DNA of 64,000 nt from Zobellella taiwanensis (GTDB lineage Bacteria; Pseudomonadota; Gammaproteobacteria; Enterobacterales; Aeromonadaceae): contig NZ_PXYH01000021.1 in NCBI RefSeq assembly GCF_003012795.1, forward strand, positions 1 to 64,000, written 5' to 3'. Below are positions 21,924 through 32,652 of the stretch, one piece after another (the first letter of the stretch is position 1; each line of letters opens with the position of its first letter). Below the pieces are notes generated by a model, which saw nothing but the letters and a program-made list of their open reading frames with translations, was not told where the DNA came from and did no database searches. A program made the translations under genes and the position numbers.

Positions 21924-22190
21924 TCAATCCTGATCCTGTTCGTTGTCCGCCTGCTCCTGGCCCGCTCCCGACGGAGCCTGGTGATGCACCGGCCTAGCCG
22001 GTACCACAGTAGAAATGGCATGCTTGTAGACCATCTGGCTGACCGTATTTTTCAGCAGGATCACGAACTGATCGAAAGATTCGATCTGCCCCTGCAGTTT
22101 GATGCCGTTGACCAGATAAATAGAGACGGGGATCCGTTCGCGTCGCAGCGCGTTCAGAAACGGATCCTGCAATGATTGTCCCTTAGCCAT
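21924..22190 (-). CDS. hfq: RNA chaperone Hfq
   Basis: An 88-residue Hfq: [48 protein letters not shown] contains the proximal face residues and Sm1 motif, YKHAIST is Sm2. The C-terminal tail is short and acidic (NEQDQD) compared with the 102-residue E. coli protein. It mediates pairing of small RNAs with mRNAs. Lies in the conserved miaA-hfq-hflX order. Confidence 0.97.
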   Translation of the reverse strand: MAKGQSLQDPFLNALRRERIPVSIYLVNGIKLQGQIESFDQFVILLKNTVSQMVYKHAISTVVPARPVHHQAPSGAGQEQADNEQDQD

Positions 22191-22226
22191 CTTGTTGTCC
22201 TTATCTTTTGTAATAGTGGAAAATTA

Positions 22227-23171
22227 TTATTGTTTAGTCTGGTTATGGGCCTGGTGCACCTGTTGAACCAGGCGCTGGCAAGCCGTTTTGTCATCGCTGT
22301 CGAGCCAGGTCAGATCCGGCCAGCTCCTGAGCCAGGTCAGCTGCCGCTTGGCCAATTGACGGGTGGCCGCAATGCCGCGTTCCGTCATTTCATCATAGCC
22401 GACAACCCCGTCGAGGTAATCCCACATTTGCCGGTAGCCGACACAGCGAATCGACGGCAGTTCCGGATGCAGATCTCCCCGCCGGTACAGGGCCCTCACT
22501 TCCTGCTCAAAGCCCTGCTCCAGCATCAGCCGAAAGCGCTCGGCAATACGCCGGTGCAGTTCGGCGCGCTCCGCTGGCGCAATCGCGAACTGTAACACTT
22601 TGTAAGGCAAGGGATCACCCTTGCGTTGTGTTAATTCTGTGAGCGTTTTACCGGAAATACGAAAAACCTCCAGCGCCCGGGACAGGCGTTGAGGGTCGTT
22701 GGGATGAATGCGGGCGGCGGCCACCGGGTCGACCGCCGCCAGTTGCCGATGCAGTCGTTCCCAGCCCTGCTCGGCCGCCTCGGCCTCGATGGCCGCGCGC
22801 ACTGCAGGATCCGCCGATGGCAGCGGCGAAAGCCCTTCCAGCAACGCCTTGAAATACAGCATGGTGCCGCCGACCAGCAGGGGGATTCGCCCCGCGGCGG
22901 TGATCTCGGCCATGGCCGCCAGGGCGTCCCGGCGGAACTCAGCGGCCGAATAGGCCTGGGAAGGATCCCGCAAATCGATCAGCCGGTGCGGCGCCTGAGC
23001 CAGTTCCTCTCGGCTCGGTTTGGCAGTACCGATATCCATCCCCCGGTACACCAGGGCCGAGTCCACGCTGACCAGCTCACAGGGCAGCTCACGGCACAGA
23101 GTCATGGCCAGACTGGTCTTGCCCGACGCCGTCGGGCCCATCAAAAATACCGCCAGGGGCTTAGTCCCCAT
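22227..23171 (-). CDS. miaA: tRNA dimethylallyltransferase MiaA
   Basis: A 314-residue enzyme with P-loop GPTASGKT (12-19), [18 protein letters not shown], and the [15 protein letters not shown] signature. It adds dimethylallyl to N6 of A37 in tRNAs reading UNN codons. Its first 11 bp overlap the end of mutL, indicating coupled translation. Confidence 0.97.
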   Translation of the reverse strand: MGTKPLAVFLMGPTASGKTSLAMTLCRELPCELVSVDSALVYRGMDIGTAKPSREELAQAPHRLIDLRDPSQAYSAAEFRRDALAAMAEITAAGRIPLLVGGTMLYFKALLEGLSPLPSADPAVRAAIEAEAAEQGWERLHRQLAAVDPVAAARIHPNDPQRLSRALEVFRISGKTLTELTQRKGDPLPYKVLQFAIAPAERAELHRRIAERFRLMLEQGFEQEVRALYRRGDLHPELPSIRCVGYRQMWDYLDGVVGYDEMTERGIAATRQLAKRQLTWLRSWPDLTWLDSDDKTACQRLVQQVHQAHNQTKQ

Positions 23172-24924
23172 TCATCCACCTGTCCAATTGTTGTTCCAGC
23201 TCCAGCGGGCGCAGCCAGTCCGGCGGCGATGCCGGCAAGGGAGCCAGTTGCCGCCACAGCTCAAGAGCCCGGTTCCAGCTCCAGGGTTCGCCCGCCGCCT
23301 GCTGTGCCAGCCAGTGGCACAGTGCCTCGGGCTGGCGGTCGGCCTCCTGGCGCAGGCGAGCCAGCAGTTGGGGAAACAGCCTGGCCAGATCCGCATGGCG
23401 CAGGGGCTGCGGCACCCGGGTGAGGATAATGGTGTCGCCACCGCCGCTTTTCAACTCCAGCCCCAGTTTTTGCAAAAGTGCCTGATGCTCATTCAATTGT
23501 TCCCTGTCGGCCGCCGTCAGCGACAGGCGGATCGGCAACAACAGGGGCTGGGGCGTCAGCCCCTGCTGCCAGGCCCCCAGCAGCGCCCGGCCATCCCGCC
23601 AGACACGGGCCTGGTCAAGATCGCACAGCCAGAGCCCGCCTTGCCGCAATACCACCAGAAAGCGTTCCCGTTGCAGCAGCAAGGGAGATTCCGCCTCCGG
23701 TTCCCGCGCCGGTGCCGACTCGGCCACGCCGCCCGGAGTGGCTGGCGTCGTGGTCAGCAAAGCGTCCAGCCCCTGCCATTGCCGGCGACTCGGGCCACCG
23801 CCGGATGACGATTGCCGCCCTTGGCCGGCGTGGGCGCCATAGCCATGCTCGGCCGCCGGATAACGGGGCGCCGGCCTGTCGGTGTCGACATCGCGAACGG
23901 CCGGTGACGGAGAAGGTTGCACTGACTCGCCCTGCTCCAGCGCCTGGCTCAGGGCCTGATAGACAAAGTCGTGTACCAGCCTGGCCTGGTGGAAACGGAC
24001 CTCGTGCTTAGCCGGATGCACGTTAACGTCCACTTCCGCCGCATCCAGTTCAAGATAGAGCACAAAGGCCCCGTGTCCTTCGGCCGGCAGGCGATCGCCA
24101 TAGGCCTGGCGCACCGCATGGTTGAGCAGTTTATCGCGCATCATGCGGCCATTGACGTAGGTGTATTGCACGTCGGGCTGAACCCGGGCGGCGGACGGCG
24201 GCGCCAGCCAGCCCCACAACCGCAGGCCATGGTGTTCGCTGTCAAAACGCAGGGCCGACGTCATAAAGGCTGGCCCGCAGATGGCGGCCAGCCGTTTGTC
24301 CTGCTGGGACGGCAGGCTGGCCGCACGGTACTGGCGCACCGGCTTGCCGTTATGGCGCAGGCTGAGGGCAAGGTCGAACCGGCTGAGGGCGATGCGCCGG
24401 ACCACTTCGTCGATATGGCCGAACTCGGTTTTTTCGGTGCGCAGGAAGCGGCGGCGGGCCGGGGTATTGAAAAACAGGTCGCTCACTTCCACCGTGGTGC
24501 CATCGGGATGGGAGGCCGGCTGCAGCCGGACATCCATCTCCCGGCCTTCGGCCATCGCCTGCCAGGCCTGCTCCTGGGAAGGCGGCTTGGAGGTCAGCAC
24601 CAGACGGGATACCGAACTGATGGAAGCCAGCGCCTCGCCACGAAATCCCAGACTCAGGATCCGTTCCAGATCTTCCAGGCTGCTGACCTTGGAGGTGGCG
24701 TGGCGCGACAACGCCAGGGTCAGCTCGTCCCTATCAATACCGCCGCCGTTGTCACGGATGCGGATCAGCTTGGCACCACCCTTTTCCACCTCCACCTCGA
24801 TACGGGTCGCACCGGCGTCGAGGCTGTTTTCCACCAGTTCCTTGACCACGGAAGCGGGACGTTCGACCACCTCGCCGGCGGCTATCTGGTTGGCCAGCCG
24901 GGCTGGCAATATCTGTATCGGCAT
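23161..24924 (-). CDS. mutL: DNA mismatch repair protein MutL
   Basis: A 587-residue MutL (E. coli 615). GHKL ATPase motifs: Glu32 region [28 protein letters not shown] and KHEVRFHQ. A variable proline/serine-rich linker (about 330-400) joins the C-terminal dimerisation domain, in which no DQHAxxE endonuclease motif is seen, as expected of Dam/MutH-type systems. It coordinates MutS with MutH and UvrD. Begins 1 bp after amiB. Confidence 0.97.
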   Translation of the reverse strand: MPIQILPARLANQIAAGEVVERPASVVKELVENSLDAGATRIEVEVEKGGAKLIRIRDNGGGIDRDELTLALSRHATSKVSSLEDLERILSLGFRGEALASISSVSRLVLTSKPPSQEQAWQAMAEGREMDVRLQPASHPDGTTVEVSDLFFNTPARRRFLRTEKTEFGHIDEVVRRIALSRFDLALSLRHNGKPVRQYRAASLPSQQDKRLAAICGPAFMTSALRFDSEHHGLRLWGWLAPPSAARVQPDVQYTYVNGRMMRDKLLNHAVRQAYGDRLPAEGHGAFVLYLELDAAEVDVNVHPAKHEVRFHQARLVHDFVYQALSQALEQGESVQPSPSPAVRDVDTDRPAPRYPAAEHGYGAHAGQGRQSSSGGGPSRRQWQGLDALLTTTPATPGGVAESAPAREPEAESPLLLQRERFLVVLRQGGLWLCDLDQARVWRDGRALLGAWQQGLTPQPLLLPIRLSLTAADREQLNEHQALLQKLGLELKSGGGDTIILTRVPQPLRHADLARLFPQLLARLRQEADRQPEALCHWLAQQAAGEPWSWNRALELWRQLAPLPASPPDWLRPLELEQQLDRWMNGD

Positions 24925-24925
24925 A

Positions 24926-26242
24926 TCAACTGCTTGGAATGTCCAGTACCTGGCCTACCTTGACCACGTCAGAACGCAGCTGGTTGTGCCCCTTCAGGCG
25001 GGCGATGGACACCCCGTAACGCTGAGCGATGACCGACAGGCTTTCTCCCGTGCGGACCGTGTGCTGGCGCGCCCCTGTGGGTACTGCCGTGCCCGCCATC
25101 ATGGTACCGGGCAAGGGATTTTGCCGGTAGTAGGACTTGACCCCATTGAACAGCGCCTGGGCGATTTTCTGCTGGTGCCCGGCGGTGATCAGCAGTTGTT
25201 CTTCCTGGGGGTTCGAGATAAAGCCGGCCTCAATCAGCAACGAGGGAATGTCCGGCGACTTGAGTACCGCCAGGCTGGCATGCTCAGGTTTGCTCTTGTG
25301 CAGCCGCACCACCTTGCCCATGGCCGCCAGTATGTGCTCGCTGATGGCATAGCTGTCGGCACGGGAGCGATCCATCGACAGGTCGAGGAAGGTACGGGTC
25401 AGGTAGGGGTTGCCATCGGTCTGGGAAATTACCTCGCCCACCCCGCCCAGCAGTTCCGACTGGCGCTCCTGCTTTTCCAGCCAGCCGGCCATTTCACGGT
25501 TGGCCCGGTTGGAGGACAGCAGCCACACGGAAGCGCCACGAGGCCCCTGGTTGGCTACGCTGTCGGCGTGAATTGACAGCAGCAGGTCGGCCCTGGCCTT
25601 GCGGGCAATCTCGGAGCGCTGGTTGAGGTTAACGAAATAGTCGCCGGTACGGGTCAGTACAGCCCGCATTCCCGGCTCCTTATTGATCAAATCGGCCAGG
25701 CGGCGTGAAATGGACAAGGTTATGTGTTTTTCCCGGTTCTTCCTCGGCCCTATGGCACCGGGGTCCTCACCGCCATGGCCGGCATCGATGGCCACCACTA
25801 TCTCCCGCTGGCCGACCGGAGCGGCCTTGTGCACCGCCTGCTGGGGCTTGCGGCTCTGATCCTGGTATGGCAGATCGATGACCAGCCGGTGACCGTAGTC
25901 GCCGGCCGGGGTCAGTGGAAAAATAACGGGCTTGACCGCCGCCGCCAGCTCGAACACCAGCCGGTAGCTGCCCGTCTTTTGCGGCGTGCTGTGGCGTATG
26001 GTGGTGATTAGCTCGCTGCTGTTTTTGATGGCGGAGAAATCGACCCGGTTCTGGGTCTGTTCCAGATCGATCACCAGCCGGTGGGGATCGTAGAGCAGGA
26101 AATACTCGTAGCGGGGAGCCGCGCCCAGGTCGAGCACGATGCGGGTGTTGTCGGGCGATGGCCAGACCCGGATGCTCTCGAGCTGGTTGGCCCAGGCCGA
26201 CAGACTGAACAGCAGGCAGCAGATCGCAAGGATGGACTTCAT
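24926..26242 (-). CDS. amiB: N-acetylmuramoyl-L-alanine amidase AmiB
   Basis: Start chosen at ATG 26242 ([18 protein letters not shown]), because it gives a signal peptide and overlaps tsaE by the 4-bp ATGA; 438 residues. Order: signal peptide, AMIN domain (about 25-130), zinc-dependent Amidase_3 domain ([31 protein letters not shown]), and one C-terminal LysM ([19 protein letters not shown]). It cleaves septal peptidoglycan to separate daughter cells and in other species is activated by EnvC. The placement before mutL is conserved. Confidence 0.96.
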   Translation of the reverse strand: MKSILAICCLLFSLSAWANQLESIRVWPSPDNTRIVLDLGAAPRYEYFLLYDPHRLVIDLEQTQNRVDFSAIKNSSELITTIRHSTPQKTGSYRLVFELAAAVKPVIFPLTPAGDYGHRLVIDLPYQDQSRKPQQAVHKAAPVGQREIVVAIDAGHGGEDPGAIGPRKNREKHITLSISRRLADLINKEPGMRAVLTRTGDYFVNLNQRSEIARKARADLLLSIHADSVANQGPRGASVWLLSSNRANREMAGWLEKQERQSELLGGVGEVISQTDGNPYLTRTFLDLSMDRSRADSYAISEHILAAMGKVVRLHKSKPEHASLAVLKSPDIPSLLIEAGFISNPQEEQLLITAGHQQKIAQALFNGVKSYYRQNPLPGTMMAGTAVPTGARQHTVRTGESLSVIAQRYGVSIARLKGHNQLRSDVVKVGQVLDIPSS

Positions 26243-26712
26243 GCCTTGACCCTCTCCAGCAGGTGCCGGCCGGCCGGGCTGCGGGCCTGCAGGTGCGCCT
26301 GGCGCCCCTCGTTCTGATAGACCAGGGTCAGCTCCAGATCCGGTGACGGCAACATGCCCTGGCCCCGCTCCGGCCATTCCACCAGGCACAGGCTGTGCCC
26401 GGTAAAATAATCACGAATGCCCATGTACTCCAGCTCCTCCGGATCGGCCAGGCGGTAGAGATCGAAATGGTAAATCTGCCAGGGACCGCTCTGGTAGGGT
26501 TCCACTAGAGTATAGGTCGGACTTTTTACCTTGCCCTGATGGCCAAATGCCTGAATGAATCCCCGACTGAGGGTGGTCTTGCCGGCGCCGAGATCGCCAT
26601 GCAGAAAAATGACGCTGGCCTCGCGACAGGCGGCGGCTAGCGCGCGGCCCAGTGCCAGGGTTGCTTCTTCATCGGCCAGGGCCAGGGTCAAGCTTGTGGT
26701 TGTCATATTCAT
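26239..26712 (-). CDS. tsaE: tRNA t6A biosynthesis ATPase TsaE
   Basis: A 157-residue P-loop protein with [14 protein letters not shown] (GDLGAGKTT at 39-47), [10 protein letters not shown] and HFDLYRL, diagnostic of TsaE. It drives the TsaB-TsaD-TsaC cycle that makes N6-threonylcarbamoyladenosine 37. Two ATG codons (26712 and 26706) are usable. It overlaps nnr by 44 bp and amiB by 4 bp. Confidence 0.96.
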   Translation of the reverse strand: MNMTTTSLTLALADEEATLALGRALAAACREASVIFLHGDLGAGKTTLSRGFIQAFGHQGKVKSPTYTLVEPYQSGPWQIYHFDLYRLADPEELEYMGIRDYFTGHSLCLVEWPERGQGMLPSPDLELTLVYQNEGRQAHLQARSPAGRHLLERVKA

Positions 26713-28198
26713 CTGTTTGATTGATAAGGCTTCTCAGTGGGGATAACAAATCCGACGCCAGCATGCCAATCATGCCGTCCCGGGCAGCGCCGTCACCAGC
26801 CCGGCCGTGCAGGCAGACCGCCAGCCGGGCAGCCAGGCCCGTAGCCAGGCCCTGGGCCAGGAAAGCGCCGATTATACCAGATAACAGGTCGCCCATACCG
26901 CCCGATGCCATGCCAGGATTACCATAATGGCACAGGGCGATACCCTGCTCATCCGCAATCAGGGTACCGGCCCCCTTGAGGACCACAACGGCGCCGTATT
27001 GTTCCCGTAAACGCCGCACGGCCGCCAGCCGGTCGTGTTCCACTTCGGTGCTGGTGCAACCCAGCAATACCGCCGCCTCGCCCGGATGGGGCGTCAGCAC
27101 CCAGGGTCTTGACCCGCCCATCGCCCCCCTTAGGGCCAACAGGTGCAGCGCATCCGCGTCGATCACCATCGGCTTGTCCTGGCCGAGGGCACGCTCAAAC
27201 AGGGCCTGCGCCCAGTCGTCCCGTCCCATACCAGGGCCCACCACCAGGGCATGGGCCCAGTCTTCTGCCACCGGACCGGGGAAGGACGCCGTCATCAGCT
27301 CGGGCCGGGTCAGGCTCAGTTGGTGTACCTGGGTCGGATGGCCGACCAGGCGTACCAGCCCGGTACCACAGCGCAAGGCGGCCTCGCCCGCCAGGCGCAG
27401 CGCCCCGCCCATGCCCTGGTTGCCACCCAGTACCAACAGGCGCCCGGCTTCTCCCTTATGCGCCGCCTGCCGGCGCCGGGGCAATCGCCCGGCCAGGGTT
27501 GACCAGTTAAGCAGTTCGGCCACGGGAGCCTGCCCCAGGCGCGACTGAATGCCGAGGTCGGCAAGCCATATCCGGCCACAGACATCGGGTCCGCGTCCGG
27601 TCAGCAGTCCGGGCTTGAGCCCCACAAACGTCAAGGTGTGGGTTGCCACTACGGCCATGTCATCGATCCGGCCGGTATCGGGGTTAAGGCCCGAAGGCAG
27701 GTCGAGTGCCAGCACCGGTACGCCCACCCGGTTCAGGGCGGCAATATGGCGCCGAGCCGCTCCTTTCAGCTCGCCCCGGATACCGGTACCGAGCAGGGCG
27801 TCGATAACAAGATCCGGCGTTTCCTGCAGGGCGTCCAGGCTTTCGATGGCGCCCCCGTCGGCCCGGTAGTGATCCCGGGCGGTGGCGGCGTCTGCGCCCA
27901 GCTTCTCGGCGTCGCCCAACTGCACCAGTTGCACCCGGATACCGGCGGCCCGGGCCAGTCGCGCCACCACATAGCCATCGCCGCCATTGTTGCCGCCGCC
28001 GCAGAAGATCCACCAATGGCGCGCCGTCGGCCACTGCCGGCGAGCCAGCTCGAAGGCGGCCAGTCCGGCCCGGGACATCAGCTCGAACATGGCCATCCCC
28101 ATCGCCGCCGCCGCCCGGCGCTCACCTTCGCGGATCTGCTCCGAGAGCCAGAGCCCTTGTGTTAGACTGTGGGGCTTTTCCAGACCGGTAATGCTCAT
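26669..28198 (-). CDS. nnr: bifunctional NAD(P)H-hydrate epimerase/dehydratase Nnr
   Basis: About 509 residues from ATG 28198 (a GTG at 28204 is an alternative). The N-terminal YjeF_N epimerase domain has [18 protein letters not shown]; the C-terminal ribokinase-like ADP/ATP-dependent dehydratase has [29 protein letters not shown] and [17 protein letters not shown]. It repairs damaged (hydrated) NAD(P)H. Its start codon is interleaved with that of divergent queG within the same CATG. First gene of the run reaching hflC. Confidence 0.95.
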   Translation of the reverse strand: MSITGLEKPHSLTQGLWLSEQIREGERRAAAAMGMAMFELMSRAGLAAFELARRQWPTARHWWIFCGGGNNGGDGYVVARLARAAGIRVQLVQLGDAEKLGADAATARDHYRADGGAIESLDALQETPDLVIDALLGTGIRGELKGAARRHIAALNRVGVPVLALDLPSGLNPDTGRIDDMAVVATHTLTFVGLKPGLLTGRGPDVCGRIWLADLGIQSRLGQAPVAELLNWSTLAGRLPRRRQAAHKGEAGRLLVLGGNQGMGGALRLAGEAALRCGTGLVRLVGHPTQVHQLSLTRPELMTASFPGPVAEDWAHALVVGPGMGRDDWAQALFERALGQDKPMVIDADALHLLALRGAMGGSRPWVLTPHPGEAAVLLGCTSTEVEHDRLAAVRRLREQYGAVVVLKGAGTLIADEQGIALCHYGNPGMASGGMGDLLSGIIGAFLAQGLATGLAARLAVCLHGRAGDGAARDGMIGMLASDLLSPLRSLINQTDEYDNHKLDPGPGR

Positions 28199-29324
28199 GA
28201 CCACTCCCGACTTTGACGCTTTGGCTCACGATATCAAGCTCTGGGCGGCAGAGCTAGGTTTTGACCAGGCCGGCATCGCCGACCCGGACCTGTCGGAACA
28301 CGAACCCCTGCTCGCCGACTGGCTGGACCAGGGTTACCACGGCGACATGGAGTACATGGCTCGCCACGGCATGATGCGCGCCCGCCCCGCCGAACTGCTG
28401 CCCGGCACCCTGCGGGTGATCTCGGTGCGAATGAACTACCTGCCCGAGCAGGCCGCCATCGCCCGGGTGCTGAGCGACCCGGACAAGGGCTATATCAGCC
28501 GTTATGCCCTGGGGCGGGATTACCACAAGGTGATGCGCAACCGGCTGAAGAAACTGGCAGACCAGATAGCCCAGCGGGCCCAAAAGCTGGTCGCCCGCCC
28601 CTTCGTCGACTCGGCTCCCATCCTGGAGCGGCCGCTGGCCGCCAAGGCTGGCCTGGGCTGGGTCGGCAAGCACTCGCTGCTGCTCAACCGGGAGCCGGGC
28701 TCCTTCTTCTTTTTGGGTGAACTCTTGGTCAACCTGCCGCTGCCGGTGGACCGCCCGGTGGAAGAAGGCTGCGGCAAATGCGTAGCCTGCATCACCACCT
28801 GCCCCACCGGCGCCATCGTCGCGCCCTATGTGGTGGATGCCCGCCGCTGCATATCCTACCTCACCATAGAGCTCGACGGCCCCATTCCCGAACCCTTGCG
28901 CCCGCTGATGGGCAACCGCATCTACGGCTGCGACGACTGTCAGCTGATCTGCCCCTGGAATCGCTTTGCCAGGGCCAGCCGGGAGCCGGATTTCGCCGCC
29001 CGGGACGATCTGCACGCCCCCGAGTTGCTGGCCCTGTTCGCCTGGAGTGAAGCGCATTTCCTGAAGATGACCGAAGGCAACCCCATCCGCCGCATCGGCC
29101 ATCGCCGCTGGCTGCGCAATATCGCCGTGGCCCTGGGCAACGCCCCCGCCTCGGAGCAGGTAATCCAGGCCCTGGAGCAGAAACGGGAAGTGGTGGACGA
29201 ACTGGTGCGGGAGCATATCGACTGGGCATTGGCGCGACAACAGGCCGGACTGGCGCAGCCGGAGCGCAAGACCGAGCGGCTTATCCGCGCCGTGGACAAG
29301 GGCATGCCGGAGCATGCCCGTTGA
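28197..29324 (+). CDS. queG: epoxyqueuosine reductase QueG
   Basis: A 375-residue cobalamin and iron-sulfur enzyme that makes the last step of queuosine in tRNA. MARHGMMRARPAELLPGTLRVISVRM, SAPILERPLA, and two 4Fe-4S clusters (CGKCVACITTCPTG and CDDCQLICPW) are present; HEAT-like helical C-terminus. ATG 28197 gives [16 protein letters not shown] 28191 is also possible. An extended -10 TGTTAGACT (28160-28168) lies inside nnr, the likely promoter. A terminator follows. Confidence 0.95.
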   Translation: MTTPDFDALAHDIKLWAAELGFDQAGIADPDLSEHEPLLADWLDQGYHGDMEYMARHGMMRARPAELLPGTLRVISVRMNYLPEQAAIARVLSDPDKGYISRYALGRDYHKVMRNRLKKLADQIAQRAQKLVARPFVDSAPILERPLAAKAGLGWVGKHSLLLNREPGSFFFLGELLVNLPLPVDRPVEEGCGKCVACITTCPTGAIVAPYVVDARRCISYLTIELDGPIPEPLRPLMGNRIYGCDDCQLICPWNRFARASREPDFAARDDLHAPELLALFAWSEAHFLKMTEGNPIRRIGHRRWLRNIAVALGNAPASEQVIQALEQKREVVDELVREHIDWALARQQAGLAQPERKTERLIRAVDKGMPEHAR

Positions 29325-29360
29325 AGGCCTGCGTGCTCTATCGCAGCCCTTTGCAGGCAT

Positions 29361-29390
29361 AAAAAAACCGACCCTGAGGTCGGTTTTTTT
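29361..29390. terminator. bidirectional terminator between queG and the tRNA-Gly cluster
   Basis: A7, CCGACC, loop CTGA, GGTCGG, T7. Perfect stem with A/T tracts on both sides; it closes queG on the plus strand and, only 3 bp beyond the CCA end of the last tRNA-Gly, closes the tRNA transcript on the minus strand. Confidence 0.92.
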
Positions 29391-29393
29391 ATT

Positions 29394-29469
<76 letters not shown>

Positions 29470-29520
29470 AAAACACTTTTCACTTTCAATGCCGCCTTGG
29501 TGAGCCGCATCGCTGCAATT

Positions 29521-29596
<76 letters not shown>

Positions 29597-29647
29597 AAAA
29601 TACTTTTCACTTTCAACGCGCCCTTGGTCAGCCGCATTGCTGCAATT

Positions 29648-29723
<76 letters not shown>

Positions 29724-29774
29724 AAAACACTTTTTACTTTCAATGCCGCCTTGGTGAGCCGCATCGCTGCAATT

Positions 29775-29850
<76 letters not shown>

Positions 29851-29882
29851 AAAATACGCTTAACTTGTGCATGGGGCCGCGG

Positions 29883-29937
29883 CGCGACCCTCATCAACTT
29901 CAGCAAGGTTAAGCCCTATCAACTGAGCTATTCCCGC
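29883..29937 (-). pseudogene. decayed fifth tRNA-Gly copy (5' half)
   Basis: Minus-strand sequence from 29937 starts GCGGGAATAGCTCAGTTGAT, matching the 5' half of the intact tRNA-Gly genes, then has a mutated anticodon arm (loop TTGCTGA in place of TTGCCAA, one broken stem pair) and a further match GGGTCGCG. After that the T arm and the 3' acceptor strand are replaced by unrelated GC-rich sequence, so no TTCCCGC partner or CCA exists. It is the first element behind the cluster promoter. Confidence 0.85.
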
Positions 29938-29993
29938 AATTTGTTACGTAGGCAGTGGCTTGCTTCGCAATTCCGTCCGGCTACGGGAGGCGA

Positions 29994-30021
29994 ATTATAC
30001 GAGCGACTTAAGTGAATGCAA
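29994..30021 (-). promoter_or_regulatory. promoter of the tRNA-Gly cluster
   Basis: Minus-strand -35 TTGCAT (30016-30021), 16-bp spacer, perfect -10 TATAAT (29994-29999), then a GC-rich discriminator (TCGCCTCCCG), typical of stable RNA promoters. Transcription would first cross the decayed tRNA copy. Confidence 0.85.
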
Positions 30022-30082
30022 GCCCTTTTTTCGCCCCCCCGGGATCGTTTGCCGAATTTACCATCAACGGCGTCCGATAGGC

Positions 30083-30628
30083 TCAGATAGTGAACACTTT
30101 TTCCCGGTAAAACTGCAGTTCGGCGATGGATTCCCGGATATCGTCGAGCGCCAGGTGGCTGCCTTTTTTGCTGAACTGCTCGAGCAGGGCCGGCTGCCAG
30201 CGGCGTACCAGCTCCTTGACCGTGCTGACGTCAATACTGCGGTAATGGAAAAAAGCCTCCAGCTCGGGCATATGGCGCACCAGAAAGCGCCGGTCCTGAC
30301 CAATGGAATTGCCGCACAGGGGCGAGGTCTTTGCCGGCACCCACTGGCGCAGGAAATCCAGGGTGCGGGCCACGGCCTCGGCTTCGGTCACCGTGCTGGC
30401 ACGGACCCTGTCCACCAGGCCGGAGCCGGTATGGGTGCGCACATTCCACTCGTCCATCTTGGCCAGTTCGCCCTCGCTCTGGTGAATGGCCAGCACGGGT
30501 CCCTCGGCCAGCACCGTCAAATCCTTGTCGGTCACTATGCTAGCAATCTCGATAATGCGGTGCTCGTCGGGCTCCAGACCGGTCATTTCCAGATCGATCC
30601 AGACCAGGTTGTCTGCATGTTGGGTCAT
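30083..30628 (-). CDS. orn: oligoribonuclease Orn
   Basis: A 181-residue DEDDh exonuclease; Asp12 and Glu14 (WIDLEMTG) and His158/Asp163 ([12 protein letters not shown]) are in place. Orn degrades di- and short oligoribonucleotides and finishes c-di-GMP turnover by removing pGpG. Divergent from rsgA as in E. coli; the tRNA-Gly cluster between queG and orn is also a shared feature. Confidence 0.97.
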   Translation of the reverse strand: MTQHADNLVWIDLEMTGLEPDEHRIIEIASIVTDKDLTVLAEGPVLAIHQSEGELAKMDEWNVRTHTGSGLVDRVRASTVTEAEAVARTLDFLRQWVPAKTSPLCGNSIGQDRRFLVRHMPELEAFFHYRSIDVSTVKELVRRWQPALLEQFSKKGSHLALDDIRESIAELQFYREKVFTI

Positions 30629-30714
30629 GTTATGTCTCTGCGGCTTGGCAATGGGGACAAGGTTGAACGGGAAAGTGTATCATAGCCGCCAGTGAAAGCA
30701 GGTTCGAGGATATC

Positions 30715-31749
30715 GTGACCAAGAAAAAACGCCTGAGCAAAGGCCAGAAACGCAGGGTCAGCGACAACCACAGCCGCCGGCTCAAACCCCAGCACGCCGA
30801 TGTCATCGACGACAGCCTGCTGGGCCCGCCCGCCGAAGGCACGGTGATCAGCCGCTTCGGCCAGCATGCGGATATCGAGGATCAGCAAGGCCAGATCCAT
30901 CGCTGCAACCTGCGCCGCACCCTGGGCTCCCTGGTCACCGGCGACCGGGTGGTCTGGCGCCCCGGCATCGAGGCCATGCAGGGCATCAGCGGCGTGGTGG
31001 AAGCGGTGCATCCGCGCCGCACCGTGCTCACCCGTCCCGACTATTACGACGGCATCAAGCCGGTGGCCGCCAATATCGACCAGATAGTGGTGGTGTCCGC
31101 CGTACTGCCCGAGCTGAGCTGCCATATTATCGACCGCTATCTGGTGGCGGCCGAGGACGTGGAAATGCCGCCGATGATCGTCCTGAACAAGGCGGACTTG
31201 CTGACCCCGGAGCAACGCCGCCTGGCGGAACGGGACCTTGAACGTTACCGGGCTATCGGCTATCAGGTGCTGCTGGTCAGTTGCGACAGCGGCGAAGGGC
31301 TGGACCAGCTCCGCCAGGCGCTCAAGGACCACACCAGCATCTTCGTCGGCCAGTCCGGGGTGGGCAAGTCTTCCCTGGTCAACGCCGTTATGCCCCATGT
31401 GGACGCCCTGACCGGCGCCGTATCCGACAATTCCGGGCTGGGCCAGCACACCACCACCACCGCCCGCCTCTATCATTTCCCGAGCGGCGGCTCCCTGATC
31501 GACTCTCCCGGCATCCGGGAATTCTCACTCTGGCACCTGGCCCCCGAGCGGGTAGCCTGGTGTTTCCGGGAGTTTCGCGATTACCTGGGCGGCTGCCGCT
31601 TTCGCGACTGCAAGCACGGCACCGATCCGGGCTGCCTGCTGCAACAGGCGAAGCACGAGGGCCGGCTCCACCCGGAACGGCTCGACAGTTATCACCGCAT
31701 CATGGACGCCATGGCCGACAAGCCCAGTCGCCATCACCCTCACAGCTGA
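30715..31749 (+). CDS. rsgA: ribosome biogenesis GTPase RsgA
   Basis: A 344-residue circularly permuted GTPase: N-terminal basic stretch ([14 protein letters not shown]) and OB fold, then NKAD (G4) ahead of GQSGVGKSS (G1) and DSPGIREF (G3), and a C-terminal zinc-binding region with Cys and His (CKHGTDPGC). It matures the 30S subunit. The start is GTG at 30715. Followed 15 bp later by psd. Confidence 0.96.
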   Translation: MTKKKRLSKGQKRRVSDNHSRRLKPQHADVIDDSLLGPPAEGTVISRFGQHADIEDQQGQIHRCNLRRTLGSLVTGDRVVWRPGIEAMQGISGVVEAVHPRRTVLTRPDYYDGIKPVAANIDQIVVVSAVLPELSCHIIDRYLVAAEDVEMPPMIVLNKADLLTPEQRRLAERDLERYRAIGYQVLLVSCDSGEGLDQLRQALKDHTSIFVGQSGVGKSSLVNAVMPHVDALTGAVSDNSGLGQHTTTTARLYHFPSGGSLIDSPGIREFSLWHLAPERVAWCFREFRDYLGGCRFRDCKHGTDPGCLLQQAKHEGRLHPERLDSYHRIMDAMADKPSRHHPHS

Positions 31750-31764
31750 TTTGTTGGACGCAAG

Positions 31765-32631
31765 ATGACAGACCACCTCAAGATATTGCTGCAATACCTG
31801 TTGCCCAAACACCTGCTCTCCCGCCTGGTCGGCAGGCTGGCCGCCGCCCGGGCGGGAGCCCTGACCCAGTGGCTGATCCGCCGCTTTATCGACCGTTACC
31901 GGGTCGACATGAGCGAAGCGGCCCAGCCCGACCCCGAGCATTACCAGAGCTTCAACGACTTTTTCACCCGGCCCCTGAAAGCGGGCGCCCGCCCGCTGGT
32001 TCCCGGCGATGAGATACTGGCCATGCCGGTGGACGGCGCCATCAGCCAGCTCGCCCCCATCCAGCAGGGCCGCATCATCCAGGCCAAGGGGCACGACTAC
32101 AGCGCCCGGGCCCTGCTCGGCGGCGAGCATGCCCTGGCCGCCCCCTTCATGGACGGCGACTTCGCCACCATCTACCTGGCCCCCAGGGACTATCATCGCA
32201 TCCACATGCCCCTGGACGGGGTGCTCAGGACCATGATCTACGTGCCCGGCGAGCTGTTCTCGGTCAACCCCCTCACTGCCTCCCGGGTGCCCGGGCTGTT
32301 CGCCCGCAACGAGCGGGTGGTGTGCCTGTTCGACACCGCCGCCGGCCCCATGGCCATGGTGCTGGTGGGCGCCACCATAGTGGCCAGCATAGAAACCGCC
32401 TGGGCCGGCACTGTCACCCCGCCTCCCGGCAAGCGGGTCCAGCGCTGGGACTATGACCCGGCCACGGCGCCGCGCCTGGCCAAGGGCGAGGAAATGGGCC
32501 GCTTCAAGCTGGGCAGCACTGTGGTATGCCTGTTCGGTCCCGGCCGGGTAGCGCTGGAGCCGAGCCTGGAGCCCGGCAGCCCCACCCGCATGGGCACCGC
32601 CTTCGGCCGTATCCTGCGGGATCATCCTTAA
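31765..32631 (+). CDS. psd: phosphatidylserine decarboxylase proenzyme Psd
   Basis: A 288-residue membrane-associated proenzyme. [10 protein letters not shown] and the self-cleavage site LGST are present; Ser251 would become the pyruvoyl group after cleavage between Gly250 and Ser251. It makes phosphatidylethanolamine from phosphatidylserine. Position between rsgA and mscM is conserved. Confidence 0.97.
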   Translation: MTDHLKILLQYLLPKHLLSRLVGRLAAARAGALTQWLIRRFIDRYRVDMSEAAQPDPEHYQSFNDFFTRPLKAGARPLVPGDEILAMPVDGAISQLAPIQQGRIIQAKGHDYSARALLGGEHALAAPFMDGDFATIYLAPRDYHRIHMPLDGVLRTMIYVPGELFSVNPLTASRVPGLFARNERVVCLFDTAAGPMAMVLVGATIVASIETAWAGTVTPPPGKRVQRWDYDPATAPRLAKGEEMGRFKLGSTVVCLFGPGRVALEPSLEPGSPTRMGTAFGRILRDHP

Positions 32632-32652
32632 CCCTAGCCGAGAGCCGCCCCC

